From NCBI GenBank assembly GCA_946892075.1, contig CAMPNZ010000034.1, positions 1 to 14,756 of the forward strand: 14,756 nucleotides of DNA, written 5' to 3'. The notes under the pieces are model-generated. The model worked only from the letters and a program-made list of their open reading frames with translations, made no database searches and was not told the origin of the DNA. Position numbers and translations under genes: made by a program. This DNA is from an uncultured Coriobacteriales bacterium (GTDB lineage: Bacteria > Actinomycetota > Coriobacteriia > Coriobacteriales > Eggerthellaceae). This document shows, piece after piece, positions 6,011 to 13,773 of this stretch; within the stretch, counting starts at the first letter, position 1, and each line of letters opens with the position of its first letter.

Positions 6011-7021
6011 TTATCGGCGCTTAAAGCTGGATGTAGTTTGAATAAGCACCGCGCCAATCAGAAACGGCATCCAAAAAACAATGCCGCGATACACAAGTCC
6101 AATAGACAAGCCCGCAGCTGAACTTTCGCCAAATGTAGTAAATGCAAGCGTAACAGCAGTTTCTACAAAACCAACACCTTGCGGCGTGATAGAAAACATC
6201 GCGAACAGTGTTGCCACCACATAGCCACACACAAGCGCCTGCACACCTGTTACGCCAAAGGCAATGCCAACCAAAATAAAGCAGCTTAGCTCGCATAAAC
6301 TGGCACCCAGCGAACACGCGAACGCTTCAAGCGTATAACGTGGATACTTCACAATAAAATCGGCAGCTTCTTCAAACGAATCAGCGGTTTTATGAACCCA
6401 CGGGCTAAGCGGTTTGCGTTTTATAAGCGCAAGGATTTTCGTAATAAGTGTATCAATAACCGTAAGAATATGAATGAGCAGGGCTTTGTGGATGCGCCCC
6501 AAAAAAAGAACGCCAATCATAATAAGCACAACAACAATATCAACAAGTCCCAGAAAAAACCAGCCTCCTGGCAAACCCACCGACACTGCCAATGCACCAA
6601 AGCCAACAAGAACAATAAGCGCAAATGCTGCGTCGATGGTAATTTGCATCAAAAGCGCCGCGGAGCCCGCTTTTCCAGAACTGATGCCACGTTGGCGCGC
6701 GTCGTCTACCACAAGCGTTATGCCTGCTAAATTGGCAGATGGCGCAATCGTGTTCATGAAAAAGGTACCAAAAACCAAAGGCAGCGTGTGCTTAATGGCG
6801 TAATTTTCGCCAATCGCCTTAAACGAGAAATGATACCCAAGCGATTGCAAGGCGTACTTCCCCAGCTGCAACACCAACGCGATAACAATGGGAAGCATGG
6901 AGCCCTGTTTAATGGTTTCAGCCAATTCAACAATTTGGTCGCCGCGCAAAATAACAACAGCCAACACAATAATAAGGACAATGCCCATCAACAGCGTTCG
7001 AATACTGAAAGTTTGTTTCAC
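6011..7021 (-). CDS. UPF0104/YbhN-family integral membrane protein (lysylphosphatidylglycerol synthase TM-like)
   Basis: A polytopic membrane protein of 336 residues with about eight hydrophobic segments. It matches the LPG_synthase_TM / UPF0104 family (PF03706): the internal GTFFMNTIAPSANLAGITLV and the later TPQGVGFVETAVTL with an ending like YRGIVFW are typical. These are the membrane halves of MprF-like flippases, here without the soluble aminoacyl-transferase domain. Homologues are linked to lipid or polyprenyl-glycolipid handling; the substrate is unknown. An ATG at 7138 would overlap purH by 92 bp. I prefer the GTG at 7021, which has GGAG five bases upstream and lies 25 bp after the purH stop, suggesting cotranscription with purH. 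Confidence 0.8.
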   Translation of the reverse strand: MKQTFSIRTLLMGIVLIIVLAVVILRGDQIVELAETIKQGSMLPIVIALVLQLGKYALQSLGYHFSFKAIGENYAIKHTLPLVFGTFFMNTIAPSANLAGITLVVDDARQRGISSGKAGSAALLMQITIDAAFALIVLVGFGALAVSVGLPGGWFFLGLVDIVVVLIMIGVLFLGRIHKALLIHILTVIDTLITKILALIKRKPLSPWVHKTADSFEEAADFIVKYPRYTLEAFACSLGASLCELSCFILVGIAFGVTGVQALVCGYVVATLFAMFSITPQGVGFVETAVTLAFTTFGESSAAGLSIGLVYRGIVFWMPFLIGAVLIQTTSSFKRR

Positions 7022-7046
7022 GTGTGCTCCGATCGGCGTGGGTGCG

Positions 7047-8711
7047 CTAATGACGAAAATGCCGCGTTCCGGTAAGAACCATCGCGATGCCGTGCTGATT
7101 GCACGCTTGTATACACTCTTCATCGCGAATTGAACCACCGGGCTGAATAATAGCCTTAATTCCCTGTTCGGCGAACAATTCTACATTGTCTGCAAAGGGA
7201 AGAAAAGCATCGGATGCTGCAACCAAGTTGTCGTCAGGAAGCGACAGACGCGCACACGCTTCATGGGCACGCGAACACGCTAGCTGCGCAGAGTCAACGC
7301 GATTAGGCTGACCTGGCCCAAGACCTAACGCACGCTTGCCATACGCCACTAAAATGGCGTTTGACTTCACCGATTTCACCACGCGCCACGCAAAAATAAG
7401 GTCGTCCAGCTGCTCGACAGTGGGCGTTTTCTTGGTAACAATAGTGAAGGTGCCAGGGTGTTCGCGAACAGCATCAAGGTCTTGCACAAGCAAGCCTCCA
7501 TCAATGCTGCGAATTTCTTGGCCAGAAATTTTTTCGCACTGGCCTGTTTCCATAACACGCAAGTTTTGCTTTGTCTTGAGCAATTCAAGCGCTTCAGCGC
7601 TGTATGAAGGCGCAACTATCACTTCCACAAAATGGTGATTGTTGAACATATGCTGCACCATTTCCGCTTCAACACGCCTGTTCGCTGCGATAATGCCACC
7701 GTAAGCGCTTTTTGGATCGCAGCTATACGCCGCATCGTAAGCATCAACAATGTTGTCAGCTTCAGCGCAGCCGCACGGATTTTGATGCTTAACGATAACC
7801 ACGCACGGACGCTTAAATTCGCGAACGCACGAATAGCACGCGTCCATATCAAGCCAGTTGTTGTAAGAAAGCGGCTTGCCGCCCAGCTGCACCGCACGCG
7901 CAAGAGCGTGCTTGCTTGCCTGGTCAAGACAAAATACCGCGGCATTTTGATGCGGGTTTTCGCCATAGCGAAGGTCGCTTATTTTATTTGCGTGCACCTC
8001 GAAGCGTTGCGGATACAGCGAATAATCGTCAGCGGCATGGCTGGCAATTGAACACGCTCCCCCTTCGCACGTTTCGCTATCGGGCTGCGTTTCGTGGCAT
8101 GCGCACTGGTCAGCGAACCATTGTGCAATGTGTGTGTCATAACTTGACGTAAGCTCGAAGGCATCACGCGCAAGTTTTTCCCGCGTTTGCGCAGTTAAGG
8201 CGCCTGAATGAACGCGCATTTCTTCAAGCAGCGCATCATAGCTGCTGGGCTGCGTAACAACTGCTACGCGTGCAAAATTTTTAGCAGCAGAACGTATCAT
8301 CGACGGGCCGCCAATGTCGATGTGATTGATACAATCATCTGCAGAAGCACCACTGTTGGCATACGTTTCAAACGCGTACAAATTAACAACGACCATGTCG
8401 ATAAGCTCGATGTTGTGCTCTTCTGCTTGCTTCATGTGCGCATCGTTGGTATCAACAGCCAACAGTGCACCGTGAATGCGCGGATGGAGCGTTTTCACGC
8501 GCCCGTCCATAATTTCGGGAAAGCCCGTAACGTCAGACACATCGCGAACGGGTATGCCCGCATCGCGCAGGGTACGCGCGCTGCCACCTGTGGAAATAAG
8601 CTGAACGCCAAACTCGTCAACCAGTGCGCGCGCAAACGCAACAACGTTAGTTTTATCGGTAACAGAAATAAGAGCACGTTTAATACGACGATTTGAAGTA
8701 CGTACTTGCAT
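7047..8711 (-). CDS. purH: Bifunctional AICAR formyltransferase / IMP cyclohydrolase
   Basis: Catalyses the last two steps of IMP synthesis. The N-terminal MGS-like cyclohydrolase domain (about 10-150) shows RALISVTDKTN, STGGSARTL, GFPEIMDGRVKTLHPRIHGA and IDIGGPSMIRSAAKN. The C-terminal transformylase (about 235-554) shows LRYGENPHQ, the catalytic VKHQNPCG (K308, H309), AYGGIIAAN, SNAI and a PGGSIRDEE near the end. At 554 residues it is longer than the usual 510-530, with extra sequence between the domains (about 200-230) rich in cysteine and acidic residues. The ATG at 8711 with AAGGA seven bases upstream is preferred over a TTG at 8717. It lies downstream of purN and the xdhC-like gene. 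Confidence 0.96.
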   Translation of the reverse strand: MQVRTSNRRIKRALISVTDKTNVVAFARALVDEFGVQLISTGGSARTLRDAGIPVRDVSDVTGFPEIMDGRVKTLHPRIHGALLAVDTNDAHMKQAEEHNIELIDMVVVNLYAFETYANSGASADDCINHIDIGGPSMIRSAAKNFARVAVVTQPSSYDALLEEMRVHSGALTAQTREKLARDAFELTSSYDTHIAQWFADQCACHETQPDSETCEGGACSIASHAADDYSLYPQRFEVHANKISDLRYGENPHQNAAVFCLDQASKHALARAVQLGGKPLSYNNWLDMDACYSCVREFKRPCVVIVKHQNPCGCAEADNIVDAYDAAYSCDPKSAYGGIIAANRRVEAEMVQHMFNNHHFVEVIVAPSYSAEALELLKTKQNLRVMETGQCEKISGQEIRSIDGGLLVQDLDAVREHPGTFTIVTKKTPTVEQLDDLIFAWRVVKSVKSNAILVAYGKRALGLGPGQPNRVDSAQLACSRAHEACARLSLPDDNLVAASDAFLPFADNVELFAEQGIKAIIQPGGSIRDEECIQACNQHGIAMVLTGTRHFRH

Positions 8712-8903
8712 ACACAATCCTTTTACATCGAAGAAACGAAATCAATAACCGCACATCACGCAGCGTCTTTGCGCAATGAGCCACACAAGAACCGCTTGCG
8801 CATCGCTGCATGCAGCGGGTAAATGTGCTTGCTTCTATAATACAACGAAATGGCTTATGAGCACGCATCATATCGCGATATACAAAGGGAACACATGCCA
8901 GTG

Positions 8904-9884
8904 CTAGGCGCCGTAGAGACTTTTGTGGTGTTCCATCTGCTCATCGTAAGAATAGCGACGTTTATAGCGTGTATCAATAAGCTCAGCTACGATAGATACC
9001 GCAAGCTCTTCAGCAGTTTTCGCACCAAACTTCAGGCCGATAGGGCGCTTAATAGACGCCCACTGATCAGGCGTTACTCCCATGCTCGCCAGCTGCTGAT
9101 ACACGTCTGCGTTCTTTTGAGCGCAGCCCATCATGCCGATATAACACGCGTGCTGCTTCAACGCCCACGCGCATGCTTCCACATCAAAGGTGTGGCCGCG
9201 CGTCAGCACTGCAATATAGGCGCCTTCAGGCACGTGAAATGCGTCGATGTTCTTAAAGCCACCATCAAGAAGAACTTTTTTCACGCGGGGAAAACGCAGC
9301 TCGTTTAAAAATGCGGTGTCTTCATCAACAACACTTACGCTAAATCCCACTTCAGAGGCATAACGCGCCAGCGCGCAGGCAACGTCACACGCGCCTAAAA
9401 TAACCAGCTGCTGTTGCGTGTGCAAAGATGTGCTTACCCACCACAGTCCGCGAAATTGCTCGGGATGCATGTGAGGTCCGCGTGTGATGTCTTTAATTTG
9501 GAACATATCGCGCTCAGAAACAGCACGCGGTGCAAGGAATTCGCGCGCATCGTTATAAAAGAAAAGCAAAAACTGCCCATCGGCGCTGCCGTGCGCATAC
9601 GAGCCTTTGTCAAGCGGATTATTGGCGCACGCAAGCGGTGCATCGTAGACGAATTTTGCGCCAAGCCATGCAAGCTCACCTGCATCGATAGCCAAACGAG
9701 CGCGCGTGAGCGTTGGAACGTCGCGCTCACTTAACGCAGCAGCACTGCTCTCAAGCAACGACTGCGACATGTGTGCGCGTCCATCAAGATCGAAAAGCGC
9801 GCCTAAAGCTTGCGCTTTTTGCGCAAGCGTAACGTTTTGTTCCTGCGAAAGCAGAGTGATAAGCGTGTTGATACGATCTTTCAT
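8904..9884 (-). CDS. Atypical XdhC-family protein lacking the usual N-terminal cysteine motif
   Basis: This 326-residue protein has an XdhC C-terminal Rossmann domain (about 155-305): LVILGACDVACALARYA, SVVDED, LTRGHTFD (227-234), YIGMMG (248-253) and RPIGLKFGAKTAEELAVSI (280-298). XdhC proteins insert or sulfurate molybdenum cofactor in hydroxylases such as xanthine dehydrogenase. Two points differ. The first Rossmann turn, usually GAGHV, is GACDV, losing the histidine. The N-terminal 150 residues show no SGGCVEG-like XdhC/CoxI motif and resemble nothing I recognise. The ATG at 9884 is chosen because homology starts only after it and AAGGA lies upstream; longer starts would run into purN. 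It sits between purN and purH with no molybdoenzyme gene nearby. Purine oxidation is an attractive but unproven link. Confidence 0.78.
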   Translation of the reverse strand: MKDRINTLITLLSQEQNVTLAQKAQALGALFDLDGRAHMSQSLLESSAAALSERDVPTLTRARLAIDAGELAWLGAKFVYDAPLACANNPLDKGSYAHGSADGQFLLFFYNDAREFLAPRAVSERDMFQIKDITRGPHMHPEQFRGLWWVSTSLHTQQQLVILGACDVACALARYASEVGFSVSVVDEDTAFLNELRFPRVKKVLLDGGFKNIDAFHVPEGAYIAVLTRGHTFDVEACAWALKQHACYIGMMGCAQKNADVYQQLASMGVTPDQWASIKRPIGLKFGAKTAEELAVSIVAELIDTRYKRRYSYDEQMEHHKSLYGA

Positions 9885-10005
9885 AGCTGTCACATCCTTT
9901 TCACATGAAATACGATGTCGAATGCTGAAAATGCTTCGTGTATCAGGCGGACGAATGCGCGTACGCGGGCGAGCTGCACGAACACGCTCCTGCTCAGCCA
10001 CGTTC

Positions 10006-10653
10006 CTATGCAGAAACGCCACTACCTGCAGCATCGCTTTTCGGATACACGCAAACTTTCTTGCCGGTAATAACCATGTTATGTGTTGCCAACAAGCGTA
10101 AGACCTGCGGATATAACACGTGCTCGACGCTGTGGATACGCGCTTCAAGCATCTCAAGCGTTTCATCTTGAGCTACGTCAAGCGTGCGCTGGGCAATAAT
10201 TGGCCCCTCATCGTACACTTCATTCGCAAAATGAATCGTAACGCCTGTTACTTTCACGCCCGCGTCAAAAGCATCGCGAATTGCGTGCGCTCCTGGAAAC
10301 GCAGGAAGCAGCGCTGGGTGAATATTAAGCACACGCTGGGGAAATGCGTTAAGTAACACATTCGTAAGCTTACGCATGTAGCCAGCCATAACAACATACT
10401 CAACATGATGGTGCTGCAAGGTTTTCACAATAAGCGCGTCGGCGTCAAGCGGATTTGCATAGCGCTCTTTGTTCATCACAAGCGTTGGAATACCATGCTG
10501 TTGCGCGCGTGTGATGCCATAAGCGTCGGGTCGTGATGCCACAACAACAGCAACGCGAACAGGCAAATCGTCATTTTCACAGGCATCTAAAATAGCTTCA
10601 AGATTAGATCCGCTGCCTGAAAGCAGAACGCCAATAGTAAGCTTTTCAGTCAT
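10006..10653 (-). CDS. purN: Phosphoribosylglycinamide formyltransferase (GAR transformylase)
   Basis: Transfers a formyl group from 10-formyltetrahydrofolate to GAR, step 3 of purine synthesis. The 215-residue chain shows the nucleotide-binding start IGVLLSGSGSNLEAIL, VVMAGYMRKLT, the active-site stretch NIHPALLPAFPG (N110, H112) and YDEGPIIAQ (D148). All three catalytic residues are present. The C-terminal end is slightly extended (to GSGVSA). The ATG is preceded by AAGGA at seven bases. It is separated from purM by 257 bp holding a strong hairpin, and is followed after 121 bp by the xdhC-like gene. Confidence 0.96.
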   Translation of the reverse strand: MTEKLTIGVLLSGSGSNLEAILDACENDDLPVRVAVVVASRPDAYGITRAQQHGIPTLVMNKERYANPLDADALIVKTLQHHHVEYVVMAGYMRKLTNVLLNAFPQRVLNIHPALLPAFPGAHAIRDAFDAGVKVTGVTIHFANEVYDEGPIIAQRTLDVAQDETLEMLEARIHSVEHVLYPQVLRLLATHNMVITGKKVCVYPKSDAAGSGVSA

Positions 10654-10807
10654 GTGATGTCCTTTTTCTCATGCTGCACGCGTGTGTGAAACGCCTATCC
10701 GTAGGGTGCCAACGTAAACCACCAACTGAGCGCCGCAAGCAACCACAAACTTGCAAGCACGCTCCCACGTGCAAGCACAAGCTTGCTGCCGAACACGAAC
10801 CGTCAAA

Positions 10808-10836
10808 CACAGGAGCTGCGCCAAACAGCTCCTGTG
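10808..10836 (-). terminator. Strong 11-bp hairpin between purM and purN
   Basis: CACAGGAGCTG (10808-10818) and CAGCTCCTGTG (10826-10836) pair perfectly around a 7-nt loop. On the minus strand only GTTTGACG follows, so it is not a classic U-tract terminator. Its place 75 bp after purM suggests an RNA 3'-end stabiliser or partial terminator that lowers expression of purN and downstream genes relative to purF-purM. Confidence 0.6.
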
Positions 10837-10845
10837 CGCGTTTGT

Positions 10846-10881
10846 GTTCTACACCCACGTACCGCTTGGGTTCAAACGGTT
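10846..10881 (-). repeat. Imperfect duplicate of the purM 3' end
   Basis: Thirty-six bases here match 10908-10943, which span the purM stop, at 29 positions. On the minus strand they read LNPSGTWV-stop, mirroring the genuine purM end LNPGGKWV-stop, and both stops are followed by AAC. The offset is 62 bp. It looks like a small old tandem duplication; the copy itself is not in a gene. Confidence 0.75.
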
Positions 10882-10910
10882 GTATCGCAGTCGGGTGAGC
10901 ATACGACGTT

Positions 10911-12071
10911 CTACACCCACTTGCCGCCTGGGTTCAGGTCGTTAGTAATGTAGGGGTGAATGTGCTCGGATGGATGATCGGTTTTTGGAGGCTCAGGTGC
11001 GCGTTCTTTCAGCTTTACTTCTCCGCTACCAGGCACAACTTCGCCAATAAGCACGCAGGCTTCGTCCATGCTGCGCAAGCAAGCGGTAACTTCTTGATAT
11101 TTATCAGCAGGAACAACCAAAACCATGCCTAAGCCCATGTTAAAGGTCTTAAACGCCTCTTCTTGCGACAAATGCGCCGCATTGCACACATAGCTAACCA
11201 CAGGAGGTACGCTCCACAAACTAGGATCGATAAGCGCATCAACGCGGCTGTTCAACGCACGATTCAAGTTTTCGGTGATGCCGCCGCCCGTAATGTGAGC
11301 CAGCGAACGAACGCCGCCATCCACACGCTTAAGCAAGCGCAACAGCGGATCAACATAAATTTTCGTAGGAACAATTAAAGCTTCAAGCAGGCTTTTTCCT
11401 TCAAGAAGCGCGAGCGGTTTATTCAGCTCTTCAAGCGATTTTCCCTCAATGCATACTTTGCGAACAAGCGAAAAACCGTTTGAGTGCAAGCCCGATGACG
11501 GCAGCGCAATAAGCATATCACCTGGCACAACATCTTCTGGATCCAGCATGTTCTTGCGATCGACAATGCCGGTACAAAAACCAGCAAGATCGTATTCGCT
11601 TGGCTTCATAACGCCAGGATGCTCAGCCATTTCACCGCCAATAAGGCTGCAATGCGCCTGTTTACATCCCTCAACAATGCCGCTTACGATGTCTTTAATA
11701 GCATCGGGTTCAATTTTACCTGCGGCAATATAATCGAGAAAATACAGCGGTTTGGCGCCTGTTGCCAGCACATCGTTTACGCACATAGCAACTAAGTCGA
11801 TACCTACCGTTGTATGCTTGTTGCATAAACGCGCAATTTCAAGCTTCGTGCCTACCCCATCGGCGCCAGATACCAACAGCGGATCGTCCATTGTTTTTGC
11901 TTCTGCAAGCGAAAACAATCCTCCAAAACCCCCAAGGTCGCCCACTACCTGCGGCGAATACGTGCTGCGAACCATGTCTTTGATGCCTTCAACAGCCTTG
12001 GCCCCTGCCCAAGTGCTTACCCCTGCATCCTCGTAGTTCACAGACTCATGACTTTCTTCCGAGTGACTCAT
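10911..12071 (-). CDS. purM: Phosphoribosylformylglycinamidine cyclo-ligase (AIR synthetase)
   Basis: ATP-dependent closure of FGAM to AIR, step 5 of purine synthesis. Visible family motifs are NYEDAGVSTWAGAKAVEGIK near the start, VGDLGGFGGLF, the ATP/phosphate loop SGADGVGTKLEIA, MCVNDVLATGAKPLYFLDY, LIGGEMAEHPG, LPSSGLHSNGFSLVRK and ITGGGITENLNRAL. At 386 residues it is longer than the typical 345-350; the extra length is mainly a charged C-terminal tail (about 350-386) ending LNPGGKWV. The ATG at 12071 has AGGAG eight bases upstream. It follows purF by 47 bp, so the two are probably cotranscribed. Confidence 0.96.
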   Translation of the reverse strand: MSHSEESHESVNYEDAGVSTWAGAKAVEGIKDMVRSTYSPQVVGDLGGFGGLFSLAEAKTMDDPLLVSGADGVGTKLEIARLCNKHTTVGIDLVAMCVNDVLATGAKPLYFLDYIAAGKIEPDAIKDIVSGIVEGCKQAHCSLIGGEMAEHPGVMKPSEYDLAGFCTGIVDRKNMLDPEDVVPGDMLIALPSSGLHSNGFSLVRKVCIEGKSLEELNKPLALLEGKSLLEALIVPTKIYVDPLLRLLKRVDGGVRSLAHITGGGITENLNRALNSRVDALIDPSLWSVPPVVSYVCNAAHLSQEEAFKTFNMGLGMVLVVPADKYQEVTACLRSMDEACVLIGEVVPGSGEVKLKERAPEPPKTDHPSEHIHPYITNDLNPGGKWV

Positions 12072-12118
12072 GGTAACTCTCCTAACCCTTATTTGTAGAC
12101 AACTCGTCTGTGTCTATT

Positions 12119-13612
12119 TTAATGCAGAGAAACCGTATCGTTGAGCTTATTTTCATTTTCAAGCTCTTCTGCGAAAGATTCTTTTGTTTTGAACGAATCG
12201 CGCGCGGTAGATGGCGGAATGTCAACAGGATAATCGCCTGTAAAACACGCTTCGCAAAAATGAGGATGCTTACAGGAAGGAAGCGAGGCGCGCAAACCTT
12301 CAAGCGAGATGAACGCAAGCGAATCGCACCCGATAAATGCACGCATTTGTTCGTGCGTCATATTTGCTGCAATAAGCTGCGAGCGCGTGTCGGTATCAAT
12401 ACCATAAAAGCACGGCCACATCACTTCTGGCGACACAATGCGCAGGTGAACCTCGCGCGCACCGGCATCACGCAGCATCTGAACCAGCTTTTTCGACGTG
12501 TTCCCACGCACAATACTATCGTCTATCACAATAAGGCGTTTGTTTTTCAACACGCTTGGCAAGGGGTTCAGCTTCAATCGAATGCCCAGCTGACGAAGCT
12601 CTTGCGTCGGCTGAATAAAAGTTCTGCCAACGTAGCGGTTTTTGATGATGCCATCGCTGTACTCAATGCCGCTTTCTTTTGCGTAGCCAAGCGCACCAGG
12701 AATGCCCGAGTCGGGAACGCCCAGCACTAAATCGGCATCCACGGGAGCTTCACGCGCAAGCACTTTTCCCATTTCGCGACGTGCTTCGTAAACGCTTTGG
12801 CCGTCAAGAACGCTATCGGGACGTGCAAAATACACGTACTCGAAAATGCACGATGCGCGGCGCGGCGACATAACGCCCTGATAGCTAATAACGCCTTCGC
12901 TGTTAATGCGTACAATTTCTCCTGGCTCAATATCGCGCACAAAACGCGCGCCCACAATGTCAAGCCCGCAGGTTTCGCTTGCAAGCACATAGCCGCGCCC
13001 ACATGGCAGCTCTCCCAAGCTTAAAGGACGAATGCCGTGCGGATCACGAAAACCATACAGCGTATCGGGGCTGGTAAGCACCATCGCATACGCGCCTTTA
13101 ATTTTCTTCATGGCACGCGCAATGCCTTCGCGCAAAAAATGAGTTTCTTGCGTGTATTTGCCGATGAGCTTTGCTGCTGCTTCGCTATCGGTACCAGCCA
13201 TAAGATCTATCGAACACGAGCTAATAAAATCGCGCAGCTCTTGGGTGTTTACAAGCGTACCGTTATGCGCAAGCGCAATTTGTACGTCATCGATAGCGGA
13301 AAGATGCGGCTGAGCTGCTTCCCACGTACCGCCGCCACTTGTTGAATAGCGCACATGACCAACAGCAACATTACCTTGCAGTGCCGCCAGCGATGCTTCG
13401 TTAAAAACCTGCGTTACAAGGCCCAAATTCTTCTCGATAACAACACGCTCGCCATCGCCTACGGCTATACCAGCACTTTCTTGCCCGCGGTGCTGAAGTG
13501 CCTGCAGCCCGAAGCACGTCATGCGCGCAACATCACTGCCCGGCGCATACACGCCAAAAACGGCACACTCTTCTTCCATGTGATCGGGCAATACAGCCGG
13601 TTGTTTATCCAT
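12119..13612 (-). CDS. purF: Amidophosphoribosyltransferase (glutamine PRPP amidotransferase), Fe-S type
   Basis: First committed step of purine synthesis: PRPP and glutamine give phosphoribosylamine. The N-terminal glutaminase domain begins after a short propeptide (MDKQPAVLPDHMEEE), leaving C16 as the likely mature N-terminal nucleophile. It continues with ALQHRGQESAGIA, GHVRYST and AHNGTLVN. The phosphoribosyltransferase domain has the PRPP loop VIDDSIVRGNTS (362-373). Cysteines C255, C401, C453 and C456 fall at the places of the four [4Fe-4S] ligands in Bacillus-type PurF (SCIFEY, PCFYGID, FCEACFTG). Propeptide plus cluster marks it as the oxygen-labile, regulated type, unlike the E. coli enzyme. 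It has 497 residues. It leads the pur cluster, and an extended -10 element lies upstream. Confidence 0.97.
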   Translation of the reverse strand: MDKQPAVLPDHMEEECAVFGVYAPGSDVARMTCFGLQALQHRGQESAGIAVGDGERVVIEKNLGLVTQVFNEASLAALQGNVAVGHVRYSTSGGGTWEAAQPHLSAIDDVQIALAHNGTLVNTQELRDFISSCSIDLMAGTDSEAAAKLIGKYTQETHFLREGIARAMKKIKGAYAMVLTSPDTLYGFRDPHGIRPLSLGELPCGRGYVLASETCGLDIVGARFVRDIEPGEIVRINSEGVISYQGVMSPRRASCIFEYVYFARPDSVLDGQSVYEARREMGKVLAREAPVDADLVLGVPDSGIPGALGYAKESGIEYSDGIIKNRYVGRTFIQPTQELRQLGIRLKLNPLPSVLKNKRLIVIDDSIVRGNTSKKLVQMLRDAGAREVHLRIVSPEVMWPCFYGIDTDTRSQLIAANMTHEQMRAFIGCDSLAFISLEGLRASLPSCKHPHFCEACFTGDYPVDIPPSTARDSFKTKESFAEELENENKLNDTVSLH

Positions 13613-13648
13613 AGCGCCCTTCTATCCTCCCTCGTTGTATAAAGGCAC

Positions 13649-13657
13649 ATCATAGCA
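13649..13657 (-). promoter_or_regulatory. Possible extended -10 promoter element of purF
   Basis: The minus strand carries TGCTATGAT (13657-13649), a TGn extended -10 about 37 bp upstream of the purF ATG. A -35 hexamer at normal spacing is not evident. The 161-bp gap to the sortase gene shows no purine-riboswitch core or PurR box that I can recognise. GGGAGGA, about 13 bases before the ATG, is somewhat distant for a ribosome-binding site. Confidence 0.4.
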
Positions 13658-13773
13658 CACATCGCACACACACCGCACACGCAACCCCGCGGGTAGAACG
13701 CAGTGCAAAAACCGCCAACAAACGCCTCATCTGGTTAAATGAAGCAAGCAAACCGCGCACACAGCTTTTTGCG

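Noticed and set aside
7022..7138. Longer start of the YbhN-like protein inside purH
   Set aside because: It would overlap the purH end by 92 bp and add a non-membrane stretch unlike the family. The GTG at 7021 has a well-spaced GGAG.
8680..8871. Small minus-strand gene upstream of purH
   Set aside because: It overlaps the purH start, has no recognisable motif and no ribosome-binding site. The gap is better read as the purH leader.
9885..10166. N-terminal extension of the XdhC-like protein into purN
   Set aside because: The frame is open to 10166 but overlaps purN, has no family resemblance and is rich in Arg/Cys in the manner of a shadow frame. The ATG at 9884 has a ribosome-binding site.
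10646..10898. Small genes in the purM-purN gap on either strand
   Set aside because: Open frames of about 70 residues exist, but they are Cys/Arg/Ala-rich, lack ribosome-binding sites and coincide with the hairpin and repeat.
13613..13773. Purine riboswitch upstream of purF
   Set aside because: The conserved purine-aptamer core and P1-P3 layout are not recognisable, and the stretch is mainly CA-repeat-like sequence.
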